From NCBI GenBank assembly GCA_028551475.1, contig CM052354.1, forward strand, positions 15,895,258 to 15,959,257: a DNA stretch of 64,000 nt, read 5' to 3'. The position numbers and the translations under genes were made by a program. Below, in pieces: positions 45,621 through 58,002 of the stretch. Source of the stretch: Casuarina equisetifolia (Eukaryota; Streptophyta; Magnoliopsida; Fagales; Casuarinaceae). The notes under the pieces were generated by a model. The model made no database searches. It was not told the DNA's origin and saw only the letters and a list, made by a program, of their open reading frames with translations. Positions within the stretch are counted from its first letter, which is position 1, and each line of letters opens with the position of its first letter.

Positions 45621-46097
45621 CCGGAAGCGAAATATCCGCAAGCAAGGAAAAGCATTTTGTTTTCTTATTATATTCCAATTCCTTCCTAACATTGTGCGAG
45701 CCCTGCCTACTGATTGTGTAGTCATATATTCAAAATACGAAATCACCGGAGTACAGAAATGGAGACAAAAACTCATAAAGCTATGCATGATGTTATAATA
45801 GAAGGAAGTGCAGAGTACAGATCCAGATTCAATTTTTCTCTTATTACACAATCTGTCAAACATCAAACAGAATCATGCTTCTGATCTAGTCTCACCACCT
45901 TAGAGAATCAACAGATGGTCCAATCCGCTCTTTCCAATCTCAATAGCTAAAAAAAAATAAAAATAAAAAAACACAAGAAAATAAAAAGGAGGAAAGTATA
46001 AGAAAACCAACATGCCATCCCCTCCTCCCCAAAAAACAATAGACACAATATTAAGGCAGAAAGGTAATAGTTTTTACCACTTCCAATAGCATCAACC

Positions 46098-46421
46098 TCA
46101 ACCATCACAACCATGACCACTGCCATCCCCATTGGCATCTGCGGTGGCCATAGTAGACATATGGGTTGCACCTGTCATAGCAACAGCTATACCCCCATCG
46201 GCACCACAAGTATTGCCAACATCATGGTTGCTGGCAACATGATTGCCGGGAGCTGTAGCAGCATGTCCTCGGCATTTACCATCATTCTGAGGATTTTTGT
46301 CAGAGTGTTTTTGTTGGGAGGAGCTACTAAGTCTCTCCGTATGTTTTCTTTGTGCCTGTGGCTTGGGATGCAGAAACATATGCTTTTGCCCTTCATGATT
46401 GGATCGTTTGCAGAAGCTCAT
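46098..46421 (-). CDS. Uncharacterised 107-codon frame next to the copia 3' LTR
   Basis: It begins MSFCKRSNHEGQKHMFLHPK, is basic and Gln/Lys/Ser-rich at first, and then Gly/Ala/Thr/His-rich. A second minus-strand frame (46187-46396) overlaps it. No family is recognised. It lies just left of the 3' LTR of the large minus-strand copia and could be a host exon or chance. Confidence 0.25.
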   Translation of the reverse strand: MSFCKRSNHEGQKHMFLHPKPQAQRKHTERLSSSSQQKHSDKNPQNDGKCRGHAATAPGNHVASNHDVGNTCGADGGIAVAMTGATHMSTMATADANGDGSGHGCDG

Positions 46422-46429
46422 TTCAGACC

Positions 46430-46669
46430 TTTTTCTTATCTCTTCATAGTATACGTTAAAAAGATCATATGAAGTAGGAGTGAGAGATCATTTGAAGGAG
46501 AAACAGTGAAACTCCTGTCATTCATGTGTGTATCGGTTACAATGGAATGAATGACTAAAAAGTAAGTTTATCTACTTAAACTGAGATGGTACAATCTCAC
46601 TACTATTCATTTGGGCTTTTATTATTGTTCACAGGTATAGTGTTGATCTAAGAACATATATTTTCAACA
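46430..46669 (-). repeat. 3' LTR of the large copia element, left boundary uncertain
   Basis: On the minus strand TGTTGAAAATATATG starts at 46669 directly after the purine tract GAGGGGAGA (46670-46678). The 5' partner should lie right of 61371 and is not in view. Confidence 0.5.
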
Positions 46670-46689
46670 TCTCCCCTCAAGCTAATGGC

Positions 46690-47888
46690 CGATAGAGATC
46701 ATAGGCACCTAACTTGCTGAGAAAAAATGTTGTTGGATTTGTAATGCCTTGGTCAATAAATTTGCAATATGTTTCTTTGTAGGAACATGTGCAGTTCAGA
46801 TAATCCGTGTTGCTATCTTTTCCCTGATGAAGTGGTGATCTATCTCAATATGCTTGGTCTTCTCGTGTACAACTAGATTGACTAGTATCTTCATGGCAAC
46901 TTCATTATCATAAAAGAGGAATACAAGTCTAATGATTGGTACTTGTAAGTCCTTAAATAACCTAAGTAGCCATATAATCTCACAAGTAACTCCATGGATG
47001 AACATGAGACAAATGATTGTTTCTTACTCTCCCGGATAAAAGAGAATCCCTTAGCATAATATAGAAGCTCGTTGTCAATTGACGTTCTATAAGGCATAAA
47101 CTATATGCCATATCACAATAGGCATGTAGTTCCAAGCTATTTGTAGCCTTCATCAATAAGCCTTGTCTTGATGATTGCTTTATATATTTGATAACTCATA
47201 AAGCTACCTCAAGGTGGGACTCCTTAGGGGAGTGCATAAACTGACTCAGTAGGCACACTGCAAAACTAATGTTGGGTCTATTGACTATAAGGTAAATCAA
47301 TCATCCAACTAGCCACTAATAATCGGTGATATCCTTCAATGACAGATCCCCTTCCTTGTGGATGAACTCATTATATTCATAGCTTGTGCACTTGACATTC
47401 TACTCCATAAGTGTGTTGGTTGGTTTGCAATTGAAGAGTCCATACTTTGAAATTAATTCAAATGCATACTTCCAGTAATTCATGACAATACCAAATTTCG
47501 AGTGCGCTATCTTGACTCCTAAGAAATACTTGACATGTCCTAAGTTTTTCATCTTGAAGGTGGAGCACAAGTATTTCTTTAACTTAATAATACTTTCCTC
47601 ATCCCACTAGTAATGATTATATCATCAACATAAAAAAAGACAATTAAGAGCCCTTTACAAGTGCCCTTGAGGAGCAAAGAGTTATCATACTATGAATGGC
47701 AGAATGTAGCTCGAAGAAGCACATTAGTGAACTTCTGGTACCATTTTCTAGAGGCTTGCTTTAACTATATAAGGACCTTTTGAGCTTGCAGACCTTAGCT
47801 CTCCCTTTGCCTCGAAGGCCTTTAAAGAGTCACAAGTAAATCTTTGTGTCCAGATCACCTTGTAAGAGCGCATTCTATACATCCATTT
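46690..47888 (-). pseudogene. RT (distal part) and RNase H of the large copia element
   Basis: Right at 47888-47830 the RT resumes as KMDVxNALLQGDL after the insertion. The catalytic Y-V-D-D box is intact (complement of 47621-47632). RNase H blocks include the frame 46796-47005 with HGVTCEIIWLLRLFKDL, then FYDNEVAMKILVNLVVHEKT and KHIEIDHHFIREK, and the end STKKHIANLLTKAL near 46730. Stops and frame changes occur, yet this part is better preserved than the other copia remnants. Confidence 0.8.
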
Positions 47889-49615
47889 TGTTAGATATGG
47901 ATTAACCCAATAAGGGGAGTTGGATTGAGTTTAATTATTTCTTATTAAATTCTTACAAATGAATAAGATAAAATAAAAGCAAGAGATATAGAACACAAGA
48001 ATTGTTTAGGTGGTTCGGTCAAATACTTAAGCCTACCTCCACCCTTTCTTACCAATAGTAAGAAAGCCTTATTACTAAAATATTAAGAGTCTTCTCTTAA
48101 TTTTAGTACACCAAGATCCTTTGTTCATGGAAAATAAGGATTAAATAGTTTACTTCTCAATACAATCAGCCCAACACAACTTAACACACTTCACAATCCA
48201 ACCACTACAAAAACTTTTTCCACAAACTAAACTTTACTCACATTAGACCACACATGGTCGATGAATAAGTAACAACTATTCAACAATAATCAATATCCTT
48301 CACTTGAAGATAAGAAAAGAAGATGTATCAACTTGAAGCAATCAACACAATGTCACAATCAAATTGAAACTATTAACTTCTTGCACAATGAGTACTTCTT
48401 GAGAATCAATTATATAATGTAATCAAGGAAACATATGGACACAAGCAAATACACTTTTTTAGATGAACAAACTATAGTATATAACAAGATAGTTTGTTAA
48501 TCACTCTTATATGCTTAGTAACATATAGCTATTGATAACAATAACAAAATTTTTTCACACAAGAACAATGTTACCGAAAGCTTGAGCTAAACAAAACAAA
48601 GATAATTCAAATCATAATAGAGTTACCAAGAGTATGAGACACACAAAGATTAGGAATCTTTTCTTGATTTAAGAACAAGTTAGGCTTGTAGTCTATTCCT
48701 TGCTCAGGAGTGAAAATGTGTGTTTACCATGAAAACCCTAGCACATTTACTTATAAAATGATAAGAGCAAGAGTAGTGGTTGGGGTTTTCTCTCCTTGTT
48801 TCCTTATGAGACATGCAACACTATAGAATATGGATCATTAATTCCAAAAATGATCCTCATATAATAACAGTTGTGACTTTGCCTAAAATTTAATTTTCTA
48901 GGTTAAAACTTTCAAACAACATATTGAGAACTTCCATTTTTGCAATTCATGATGCCTTAATTATCTAAACTCAATATAAATAATGTTATTTTTGAAAACA
49001 CACAAAACCTCCATTTGGGTAATTCATATTCTTTCATATTTGGAACGAAAGCATGATTCAAAAGGAAAATATGGAGTTTCTTACTAAATCATGTTGAACC
49101 CATTTAGAAAGCTTATACCTTTTCCTCTAAAGTCCCTTCTCTCTGAGTGCATGCAAAGAGAAGTTCTTAGTTCTTTCCTTCTCAAGTGATAAAGAAGAAA
49201 GAAACATGTTTTTGCTCTTTTTTAGCCAACTTAATGGCATCGTTGCCTTATAAGTTCAAAATGGTGTGGTTTACTCCATAGTCAAAACAATGCTTTTTGA
49301 CTTAGTCTCGATTATTTCTCTTATGCTTCATTTTGTATAAGTCACTCTTATACTATTTCAATACCATAGCTACTCATGATTCACATATATATATATGAAG
49401 TAGCAATCAAATATCAATTTGCATAAACCCAAAACCTGTAACAAGATTTTCTTAAAAATTTGTTTTGGTATGTGAGAACTATGTAAATAAAAAATAACCC
49501 TTAACTTGGTTATTTGTCCTACATGTGTTCCACAATTTTTATTGGCACAAGAATAAGTAAACATACTTAATAGTTTTTTTTAAATATTTGTCAACATCAA
49601 AATATATATCCAACA
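47889..49615 (-). repeat. 1.73-kb solo LTR inserted in copia RT
   Basis: In plus coordinates it starts TGTTAGATATGG at 47889 and ends ATATCCAACA at 49615, so both LTR ends read TG...CA. A perfect TSD CATTT flanks it (47884-47888 and 49616-49620). The minus-strand end (CAACTCCCCTTATTGGG) resembles the end of the Sirevirus-like LTRs, but the rest differs, so it belongs to a related family. Confidence 0.85.
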
Positions 49616-49644
49616 CATTTGGTGCATGTCCCAATGGATGTTGG

Positions 49645-51164
49645 TGTTGAAAATCATGTGTTTGTATGTTTTGATTGAGAAAAATTTTATTATGGTTGAA
49701 TATATATTTGAATATATGAAATTGTGTGCACATATTAAAAATCAAAGGAAGCAAAAGGTGTGCAAATTATAATATCAATTAATGATATTATAAAGTAGCC
49801 GAGTTTCTACATTTTATTATCAAACATCAAATATGAAGTCAATTTGATTTTTTCTATGCATATTTTAATTAATAGCTTAATTCATATTATTTTTTATATT
49901 AAAGAAATTTGGTACTTGAAATTGGTGTGCCTATAGGTACATTTGAAAAGCAAAGGCTTGTTACATTGGAGTACACATCTTCGTTGGACCGATCATATAT
50001 CTATATATATGGGTACATGAAACATATATATATGTATATATATACATATATATATATATTTGGAGCCCATGAAGTTGAGACTCGTGAAAGTGCAGCCTGC
50101 GAAACTGGAGCTTGTGAGAAGTGAGGCTGGAGCCCGTGAAGTTGAAAGCCTTTCACTTAAACAAAACGGCAGCGTCTTAAGAAGATAAGAGCTTAAGCTC
50201 TTATGATCGAACCCATCTGAAGCCCTAGCCACACACTTGACTAAAGCTACCTTCCTCCTCTTGATCTCTCTCGCGACGCTGACTCCAACGGGAAGAATGA
50301 TGAGGCAACTGAGTGTCAGAATGGCTATTTTGCTGAAAAATCACGATCTGCAGCTGTGTGATGTTGTGTCTATCAAATCTCAACGGAAGAAGTTCAAAAA
50401 GGTTTGAACCAAAACCCTAACATGTTCAAGGTTTGAATATCTATTATAAAAGGGAGCTTTGGATGAGTATTTTATGCATGCTGAGATATATTCTTGTTGA
50501 TTTGATCAAAAGAGATTGAAGCCCTCATTGATTTGTTCTTGCTGCCATGTTCTTCAATCCTTGAAGAAAAAGAAAATCTTCGGTGATATTTCCTAAATTT
50601 GTTATCTTGTGAATATCATTTGATAGATTGATCTTTGTATGTGCTAGATTATCTAAAACATTATTTGCACATAAAGATCACTGTAAATCTGAAACCCTAG
50701 ATTTGTGAAATTTGGAGATTTCGTGATTAGAGCTTGAATTAACTTTGTATACATTCGATTAGCTCTCTGATAAGCTTAAATCCTCACCCATATCATATAT
50801 TTGAGGAATTAGCTTGATGTATTAAGGTTTTTATAACCCTAACTCTGTAACCGTGAGCTGTATAACTCCTTTTGAAGAGTTGTGGGGTGAAGGAGAGGTG
50901 CTCTCCTAGTTTGATGTAAAGTAGACTTCAACTTGGTTTAAGTTGAAGGAGAAGGGGGTGAAAGCAGGTAAAAAGTGCTGAACTACCGTGAAATTCTTGA
51001 GTGTGATTCTTTTGATTTGATTTATATTCTTATGCTTTGATATTATTGTGATAGTTAATCTTATCATGATTGCTAAGTAAGAAATAAAAAAAATTATTTA
51101 AATTAGCTAAGCTTCTAGATATCCAATTCAACCCCCTCTTCTTGGATAGCCATAAAACCTAACA
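49645..51164 (+). repeat. 5' LTR of the Sirevirus-like element
   Basis: TGTTGAAAATC to ATAAAACCTAACA. It pairs with 56470-57997. A palindromic alternating TA tract lies at about 49995-50060. A third and fourth member of the family stand as solo LTRs at 19483-20893 and 59143-60493. Confidence 0.95.
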
Positions 51165-51166
51165 AT

Positions 51167-51178
51167 TGGTATTAGAGC
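51167..51178 (+). promoter_or_regulatory. Primer-binding site
   Basis: TGGTATTAGAGC, one mismatch to the tRNA-iMet-type PBS, 2 nt after the 5' LTR. Confidence 0.85.
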
Positions 51179-51226
51179 TAAGCTCTCTGATTTAAAGGCT
51201 TAATATCCTAGAGTAGATCCATTTAC

Positions 51227-52960
51227 ATGGCTATGGAGAAAGAAGTAGCTGTTACAAGGTATAATAAACCACCTTTGTTTGATAGGGTAAATTATAGACA
51301 TTGGAAGCAACTTATGCGAGTCTTCACTGTCGGTCAAGACCCTAAAGCTTGGCAAATAATCAGAAAGGGTACTACTTTACCCGAAATTGATGAATGGAGT
51401 AAAAATGAAGCTAAAAATCATAAGAATAAATGCTTAGACTATGAACATGATTTATAATGGGCTGAAAGCTCATGAATTCAATAAGGTGTCATCTTGCCTC
51501 ACTGGCAAGGAAATATGGGACAAATTAGAAGTTATATTCAAAGGTACTAAGAAGGTTAAGTCATCCAAGGTAACCATGCTCACTCATGACTATGAACTGT
51601 TTACTATGCTTGAATTTGAAACTATTAGTGACATGTTTGGTAGATTTATAGAAATAATATATGAACTTAGGTTGCTAGGTAAGACCTATACAAATGAAGA
51701 AATAGTTAGAAAAATGCTAGTATCTCTACCCGAGAGCTGGGATCCAAAGAAAATGGCATAGCAGAAGCACATGATCTAGATGGTCTAACCCTAGATGATC
51801 TACTAGGATCACTAAAGACTCATGAAATGCAATTAATTAGAAGGGTAAAAGAAAAAGAGAATAGAAGGTTACTTGCTCTAAAAGTAAAAATAGAAAAGAC
51901 TGAAGAAGTTGAGTCCAAAAATGATGAGATTGCTCTTATAGCTAGAAGATTCAGAAAATATCTTAAAAAGGGCTTAGGAAGAAATAGAGGACAACCTAGA
52001 AGGAATGAAACATATGAATCTAGGGATAACTTATGCTATGAGTGTAGAAAACCTGGACATATCAAGGCTAATTGTCCCTCACTCAAGAAGAAGAATAATA
52101 AAGGAAAGAAAAAGGCAATGATTGTTGCCTGGGATGATGGAAGCTCCTTATTAGATGAAGAAGAACAAGAAGAAGTTACCTTCCTTTGTTTAACTGTAAA
52201 TGCAACAATAGAAGAAGAACTCGAGGTAAGTGTTTCTGAACCCGAAACAAATCTTAGTGGCGACTTTGAGATTGCCTTTTTTGATATGGTTGAATATGCA
52301 ACAAAAATGAAAGAAAAATATAAGAAGATGAAGGCTAAATATAAATCTGCAAAAGTTAAAATTGAAATTGATAAACCTGCCATGGCATTGTCTATGACTT
52401 GCATGCATGAAAATACTTCTAAGAATATTGATGTATCTGAGAATATTTCTGTTAAGACCGATACATGTTCTATGATCAATACTTACTCTCATCTAGAAAA
52501 TAAGCATGATGATGCATTAAAACTAGCATGTGAAAACTGAGACATAATTAGACTCAACATGAAAATTTTGGAGTTAGAAAAAGAAAAATCTGAGATTCAA
52601 ATGAAATTGGATGAAACTAATATATTGTTACACAAGTTTACAAAAGGTAATGACTTGTTAAATAATATGTTAAAATCATAAAGAGGTGCATACAATAAAG
52701 TTGGTATAGGATACAATTCTTTGAAAAACACAAAAACATCTACAAATTTCTTTAATAATAAGGACTGTGAATTTCTGCTACATCATAAATGTTCTTATTG
52801 TAAATACATTGGTCATTCATTCAATACATGTTTAGTTAGATTTGGAAGAGCATACAAGATTAGGAAAGTATGGATACCTAAGAAAATGAAAAATGCAATA
52901 GAAACTAACACTCATGGACCCAAAGAAAAAAGGGTACCAAGATCTTCAACACAAACTTTT
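51227..52960 (+). pseudogene. Sirevirus-like gag
   Basis: Gag begins at the ATG at 51227 (MAMEKEVAVTRYNKPPLFD; block VNYRHWKQLMRVF). It shifts frame near 51450 and again near 51760, returning to the first frame at 51827-52540. UBN2-like blocks (GLKAHEFNKVSSCLTGKEIW) lie at about 51460-51520. The first zinc knuckle CYECRKPGHIKANC is at 52034-52075, followed by a KKKAMIVAWDDG segment and an acidic, coiled-coil-like region. A second knuckle CSYCKYIGHSFNTC is at 52800-52841 after a stop at 52538-52540. Both knuckles have C-x2-C-x4-H-x4-C spacing. Confidence 0.85.
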
Positions 52961-54250
52961 GTTTTTGCAGGATATGAGCATGAACATAGACAAGAAGAAG
53001 CACAAAGAACTGTGGATTCTGGATAACGGCTATTTCCATCATATGACTAGGATGATGGAGCTCTTCTCAACACTTGAGCTGAAATCCAAAGGTACCGTAT
53101 CTTTTGAAGATAACTCCAAAGGAAGAATTGAGGGTATAGACACCATAGGTAACCCGAAATCCCTTCTCATATCTAATGTGTTGTATGTTGATGAATTGAA
53201 ATTTAATTTACTAAGTATAAGTCAATTGGGTGATAATAACCTTAAAATCAGATTTAGAAAAGAACATTTTCTTGTTGAGAATCTAGAAAATAATGTGAGA
53301 ATCATTGGGAAAAGAAAAGATAATATTTATGTGTTTGATCTTAGTAAGTTAACAAATGAACAAACATGTTTGATTGTTAATAAAAGTGTTGATGCTTGGT
53401 TGTGGCATAGAAAACTCGGTCATGCTAGTCTAGGACTATTAGAGAAATTATCTAAGAATGGCTTAGTTAGAGGATTACTCGAGCTCACCTTTGATAAAGA
53501 TAAGTTATGTGATGCTTGTGTGAAAGGGAAGCACACCCAAAGTAGTTTTAAGCCAAAGTTAATGGTTTCTACCTTAAGACCATTAGAACTAATACACATG
53601 GATCTGTTTGGTCCTTTAAGAACAGCTACTATGAATGGAAAATATTATGCTTTAGTCATAGTAGATGATTATACTAGATATACCTGGGTATATCTACTTG
53701 CTAGGAAAGATGAAGCATTCGAGAAATTTGTTGATTTCTCTAAAATGGTCCAAAATGAAAAGGATCTTACCATAGTTAAGATACGGACAGATCATGGTGG
53801 TGAGTTCAAAAATTACCTTTTTGAAAAATTCTATTCTAAAAACGACATATCTCATAATTTTTCAGCACCTAGGACACCATAACAAAATGGTGTTGTAGAA
53901 AGGAAAAATAGGACACTCCAAGAAATGGCTAAAACCATGATGTGTGAATACAATCTTCCTAAACATTTTTTAGGAGAAGCTATAAGTACAGCTTGCTATA
54001 TCTCAAATAGAGCATTCTTAAGACCAGTCTTGAAAAAAACTCCATTTGAGTTATTATTTGGTAGAAAACCTAATATATCCTACTTTTATGTGTTTGGAAG
54101 TAAATGTTTTATTTTAAACCATGGAAAATAGTCACTTGGAAAACTTGACTTTAAGAGTGATGAGGCCATATTTCTCGGTTACTCTCAAATTAGCAAAGCA
54201 TATAGAGTTTTCAATAAGAGAACTCTAGTTGTTGAAGAGTTTATTCATGT
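52914..54250 (+). pseudogene. Sirevirus-like protease and integrase
   Basis: The 322-codon frame 52914-53882 holds the protease block WILDNGYFHHMT (catalytic D-S-G altered to D-N-G), LLSISQLGDNN, the GAG-pre-integrase HHCC region (WLWHRKLGHASLG and CDACVKGKHTQSSF) and the integrase core with catalytic Asp in HMDLFGPLRT and in RTDHGGEF. A TAA at 53881-53883 sits where a Gln codon is expected, just before QNGVVERKNRT, which contains the third catalytic residue Glu. The integrase continues after it (frame 53925-54131). Confidence 0.9.
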
Positions 54251-54269
54251 AAAATTTAAGGATGATTCT

Positions 54270-56002
54270 GATTTGAATCCCACTGAACAAGATGCAAATG
54301 ATAAGTATATATATGTTAAGATGGAGTTAGACTTAAGAGAATTTACCTTTCCTAGAGTAAGAAATGAAGTAGATCAACAACATATTCTAGGAAATCTTGT
54401 AAATAGTGTAAGTACACGGTCTAGATATCATAACACATGTGAACATCAAGCTTTCTTATCTCAAATAGAGCCAAAGAAAGTAGATGAAGCTCTTGTAGAT
54501 GAAAGTTGGTTCCTTGCTATGCAAGAAGAACTAAATCAGTTTGAAAGGAGCAAAGTTTGGAAATTAGTTTCAAGACCACAAAACCATTCGGTTATAGGAA
54601 CCAAATGGGTGTTTTGAAACAAATTAGATGAGTGAGGGACAATTACTAGAAACAAAGCCAGATTAGTTACACAAGAATATAGTCAAGATGAAAGAATTGA
54701 CTATGTGAAACGTTTGCTCCTGTAGCCAGATCAGAAGCCATTCGAATGCTACTTGCTTTTGCTTGCTACATGAGCTTTACACTTTTTCAAATAGATGTAA
54801 AGAGTGCATTCTTAAATGGTGTTGTCAAGGAAGAGGTTTATGTGGAACAACCACCTGGATTTGAAGATCCCACATGTCCAAATCATGTATTTAAGCTTTC
54901 TAAAGCTTTATATGGGTTGAAACAAGCCCCACGGGCTTGGTATGACAAGCTAAGTACCTTTCTATTAAATACAAATTTTAGAAAAGGGAAGGTAGATAAT
55001 ACGTTGTTTATTAAGACACAAGAGAAAGAAATTTTGATTGTCCAAATCTATGTTAATGATATTGTGTTCGGTTCTACAAATTCTGTTATATGTGAACAAT
55101 TTATAGATTCTATGAAACATGAGTTTGAAATGAGTATGATGGGTGAATTAAATTATTTTCTTGGACTCCAAATTAAAAAAACACCTAAATGAATATTCAT
55201 AAGTCAAACTAAATATATCAAGGAATTACTTAGGAAATACAACATGCATGATTCTAAACCAATAAACACTCCTATGAGCACATCTACATCTTTGTCATAT
55301 GATAGTGTTAGAGTTAGTGTTGATTCTAAAATGTATAAAGGCATGATTGGTTCCTTACTATATTTAACTGCCTCTCAGCTAGACATTATGTTCAGCGTTT
55401 GTTTATGTGCATGATTTCAATCTAATCCCAAAGAACAACATTTAAAGGCTATTAAAAGGATCTTTTGGTATCTAAAAGATACAATTACATTAGGCATATG
55501 GTATTCAAAAGACACTATGTTTGATTTACATGCATTTAGTGATTCTGACTAAGTTGGTTGTAAAATAGATAGAAAAAGTACAAGTGGTACATGTCAATTT
55601 CTAGGACACATGCTGGTTTCTTGACACTCCAAGAAACAAAACAGCGTTGCTTTTTCTTCCACTGAGGCAAAATACATAGCTGCGGCTAGCTGTTGTGCTT
55701 AAATTTTATGGATGAAACAGTAATTAGAAGATTATGGTCTTTTTTTTACTAAGATTCCATTGAAGTGTGATAATACCAATGCAATAAATCTAACTAAAAT
55801 TCCGATACAACACTCTAAAACTAAATATATAGAAATAAGACATCACTTCATTCGTGACCATGTTGAAAAATTTGATATTTCTATTGAATTTGTTAGGACT
55901 AACCAGCAACTTGCTAATATTTTTACTAAACCATTGGATAATGAAAAGTTCTCTACTCTCCGAAGAGAGCTTAGTATGTGTTTGCTTAATGATATTGCTT
56001 AA
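54270..56002 (+). pseudogene. Sirevirus-like reverse transcriptase and RNase H
   Basis: The frame 54273-54617 holds DESWFLAMQEELNQFERSK and VIGTKWVF followed by a stop. The frame 54746-55192 holds [37 protein letters not shown] and the catalytic box Y-V-N-D at 55049-55060, with Asn for the first Asp. RNase H continues with GSLLYLTASQLDIM (about 55350), DRKSTSGTCQFLG (about 55567) and SSTEAKYIAAASC (about 55660), and ends in the frame 55760-56002 (KYIEIRHHFIRDHV, NIFTKPLDNEKF). At least five stops interrupt it. Confidence 0.9.
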
Positions 56003-56060
56003 AATCTTTAAGCATTTTTTTCTACAGCCTGCTTGTGTGTTCCTTATTTGGTTCCTATCC

Positions 56061-56469
56061 TGAGGGGGAACACCATTTATACATCTGGAATAGCTCAAAT
56101 TTCTACTACCATACTTTTCATTTTTATCCATCCTTCTCACTTACCTTTCACTGTGATGTTCTACTTTTTTCTAATGTCAAAAAGGGGGAGAGAGTACATT
56201 CATAGCACATTTATGTTCCATTTCTGACTTTCAGTGCAGAACGTGGGATAAACTCTTTTACACCTTATTGTGTGCCTAAACATACTTGCTGTGATGAACG
56301 AACTTGCCTTGATGAATATCTATGTAAACATGAATATGCTCTCCGTGGTTATACATTCATACATCATTGGAATACATGATTATGTAATCTTTATGCCACC
56401 CGGGTAGTAACATGTGCTAGTTGGTTGGATTCAATATGAAAATTTTGTCATCATCAAAAAGGGGGAGAT
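56061..56469 (+). promoter_or_regulatory. Three polypurine tracts before the 3' LTR
   Basis: GAGGGGGAA at 56061-56069, AAAAAGGGGGAGAG at 56179-56192 and AAAAAGGGGGAGAT at 56456-56469, the last touching the LTR. Repeated PPTs in the region between pol and the 3' LTR are a described Sirevirus signature. The PPT primes plus-strand DNA synthesis. Confidence 0.8.
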
Positions 56470-57997
56470 TGTTGAAAATCATGTGTTTGTATGTTTTGAT
56501 TGAGAAAAATTTTATTATGGTTGAATAGATATTTGAATATATGTTGAATATATGAAATTGTATGCACATATTAAAAATCAAAGGAAGTAAAAGGTGTGCA
56601 AATTATAATATTAATTAATGATATTATAAAGTAGCCGGGTTCCTAAATTTTATTATCAAACATCAAATATGAAGTCAATTTGATTTATTTTATGCATATT
56701 TTAATTAATAGCTTAATTCATTTGTTTATATTAAAGAAATTTGATACTTGAAATTGGTGTGCCTATAGGTACATTTGAAAGTAAAGGCTTGTTACATTGT
56801 AGTACACATCTTTGTTGGACCAACCATATATCTATATATATGGTTACATGAAACATATATATATATATGTATATATATACATATATATATTTGGATCCCA
56901 TGAAGTTGAGGCCCATGAAAGTGCAGCCTGCGAAACTAGAGCCCGTGAGAAGTAAGGCTGGAGCCCATGAAGTTGAAAGCCTTTCACTTAAACAAAACGG
57001 CATCGTCTTGAGTAGATAAAAGCTTAAGCTCTTATGATTGAACCCAACTGAAGCCCTAACCGCACACTCGACTAAAGCTACCTTCCTCCTCGCGATCTCT
57101 CTCGCGACGCCGACTTCAACGGGAAGAATGATGAGGCAACTAAGTGTTAGAACAACTATTTTGCTGAAAAATCACAATTTGTAGCTGTGTGACATCATGT
57201 CTATCAAATCTCAATGGAAGAAGTTCAAAAAGGTTTGAACTAAAACCCTAACATGTTCAAGGTTTGAATATCTACTATAAAAGGGAGCTTCAGATAAGTA
57301 TTTTGTGCTTGCTGAGATATATTCTTGTTGTTTTGATCAAAAGAGATTGATGCCTTCATTGATTTGTTCTTGCTACCATGTTCTTCAATCCTTGAAGAAA
57401 AAGAAAATCTTCAGTGATATTTCCTAAATTTGTTATCTTATGAATATCATCTGATAGATTGATCTTTGTATGTGCTAGATTATCTAAAACATTATTTGCA
57501 CTTAAAGATCACTGTAAATTTGAAACCCTAGATTTGTGAAATTTGGGGATTTTGTGATTAGAGCTTGAATTAACTCTGTATACATTTGATTAGCTCTCTG
57601 ATAAGCTTAAATCCTCACCCATATCATATATTTGAGGAATTAGCTTGATGTATTAGGTTTTTATAACCCTAACTCTATAACCGTGAGCTGTATAACTCCT
57701 TTTGAGGAGTCATGGGGTGAAGGAGAGGTGCTCTCCTAGTTTGAAGTAAAGTAGACTTCAACTTGGTTTAAGTTAAAGGAGAAGAGGGTGGAAGTAGGTG
57801 AAAAGTGCCAAACGACTGTGAAATTCTTGAGTGTGATTCTTTTGATCTGATTTATATTCTTATGCTTTGATATTATTATGATAGTTAATCTTGTCATGAT
57901 TGCTAAGCAAGAAATCAAAAAGAAAAATTATTTAAATTAGCTAAGCTTCTAGATATCCAATTCAACCCCCCTTCTTGGATAGCCATAAAACCTAATA
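56470..57997 (+). repeat. 3' LTR of the Sirevirus-like element
   Basis: TGTTGAAAATC to ATAAAACCTAATA (last CA is TA). It pairs with 49645-51164 and carries a matching TA-rich palindrome at about 56830-56890. Confidence 0.95.
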
Positions 57998-58002
57998 GTT
58001 GG

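Larger units (their letters stand above)
49645..57997 (+). mobile_element. Complete Sirevirus-like Ty1/copia element
   Basis: 8353 bp with LTRs 49645-51164 and 56470-57997 (about 1.52 kb each) and a perfect TSD GTTGG (49640-49644 and 57998-58002). PBS TGGTATTAGAGC is at 51167-51178 and a PPT at 56456-56469. Gag with two CCHC knuckles and a coiled-coil-like region, protease, integrase, RT and RNase H follow on the plus strand. Long LTRs, an extended Gag, the KKxMxxxWDD-type segment after the knuckle and several polypurine tracts before the 3' LTR fit Sireviruses. Frameshifts, stops and altered catalytic residues show it cannot move on its own now, but the LTRs remain very similar, so it is the youngest large insertion here. 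Confidence 0.95.

Noticed and set aside
49995..50060. TA-rich palindrome as a separate hairpin element
   Set aside because: It is part of the Sirevirus-like LTR and recurs at the same place in the 3' LTR (about 56830-56890).
52036..52492. 147- and 100-codon minus-strand frames rich in Phe/Ser
   Set aside because: Antisense shadows of the Lys/Glu-rich gag region of the Sirevirus-like element.
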